DNA of 16,070 nt, from positions 1 to 16,070 of the forward strand of contig NZ_JAVRIB010000027.1 of assembly GCF_031846275.1 (NCBI RefSeq). The letters are read 5' to 3'. The translations under genes were made by a program, and so were the position numbers. Source of the stretch: Spectribacter hydrogenoxidans. Lineage in GTDB: Bacteria; Pseudomonadota; Gammaproteobacteria; Nevskiales; Salinisphaeraceae. The first letter of the stretch is position 1. The number at the start of each line of letters is the position of its first letter. The notes under the pieces are model-generated. The model saw only the letters and a program-made list of their open reading frames with translations, did no database searches and had not been told where the DNA came from. Below, in pieces: positions 15,778-16,070 of the stretch.

Positions 15778-15831
15778 ACGCGGCTCTTCGCGGCCGGGTA
15801 CGTGTCCGAAAGTCGCGGAGCGAGAAGCACC

Positions 15832-15918
<87 letters not shown>

Positions 15919-15995
15919 CAGGAAGCAGCCGCTAGCGGTTCTGCCCGTATTCGGCTGGCCGAAGACGAGGATTAGCGGGTGGGTTTAACGAGCAG

Positions 15996-16069
15996 GCGGG
16001 CGTAGTTCAACGGTAGAACCTCAGCCTTCCAAGCTGATGATGTGGGTTCGATTCCCATCGCCCGCTCCA
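15996..16069 (+). tRNA. tRNA-Gly (anticodon TCC)
   Basis: The 74-base gene includes an encoded CCA (16067-16069). The acceptor stem GCGGGCG (15996-16002) pairs with CGCCCGC (16059-16065), with discriminator T16066. The anticodon loop CTTCCAA sits between CTCAG-type stem bases, giving TCC. It lies 79 bases after tRNA-Tyr with no separate promoter visible, so the two are probably one transcript. It corresponds to glyT, after which thrT and tufB would be expected beyond the window. Confidence 0.97.
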
Positions 16070-16070
16070 G

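Overview
This is a high-GC window from a gammaproteobacterium; the order cannot be fixed from sequence alone. The placement rests on gene order: birA, coaX and then a tRNA cluster of Thr(TGT), Tyr(GTA) and Gly(TCC) is the neighbourhood that in gammaproteobacteria normally leads to a second Thr tRNA, tuf, secE, nusG and the rpl/rpo genes. E. coli has birA-coaA-thrU-tyrU-glyT-thrT-tufB; Pseudomonas has birA-coaX and then tRNAs and tufB. The window ends one base after tRNA-Gly, so tuf itself is not seen.

Layout. Bases 1-162 hold the C-terminal end of a PIN-domain (VapC-type) toxin, followed by a palindromic spacer. Bases 252-2135 on the minus strand hold a lone TadG-like protein whose base composition changes abruptly inside the gene. 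From 2350 to 8350 runs a tightly packed plus-strand operon: M61 metallopeptidase with PDZ domain, long-chain acyl-CoA/AMP ligase, plsY, birA, coaX. Three of its four junctions are 4-base stop/start overlaps and the fourth is a 13-base gap. The products meet around CoA, acyl-CoA, glycerolipid synthesis and biotin-dependent carboxylation.

Bases 8351-8625 hold a degenerate copy of the tRNA-Thr 5' end, a strong hairpin and the intact tRNA-Thr. A complete NAD-linked formate dehydrogenase operon follows, fdsG-fdsB-fdsA-fdhD(fdsC)-fdsD (8795-14759). It oxidises formate to CO2 on a molybdenum bis-PGD cofactor and passes electrons through Fe-S clusters and FMN to NAD+. A convergent LysR-type regulator (14751-15677, minus) overlaps fdsD by 9 bases. 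A dyad CAAAT-N11-ATTTG just upstream of fdsG has the form of a LysR-family binding site and touches a possible -35 box. The window closes with a strong promoter, tRNA-Tyr and tRNA-Gly.

The two most notable points are these. First, the formate dehydrogenase operon and its regulator sit between tRNA-Thr and tRNA-Tyr, which are normally contiguous, so the tRNA array is split and each half has its own promoter region. Second, the catalytic subunit FdsA keeps every other cofactor ligand but has lost all three cysteines of the His-Cys3 [4Fe-4S] cluster (equivalent to N5 of NuoG) while keeping the histidine. No CRISPR array, transposase or integrase gene was seen.
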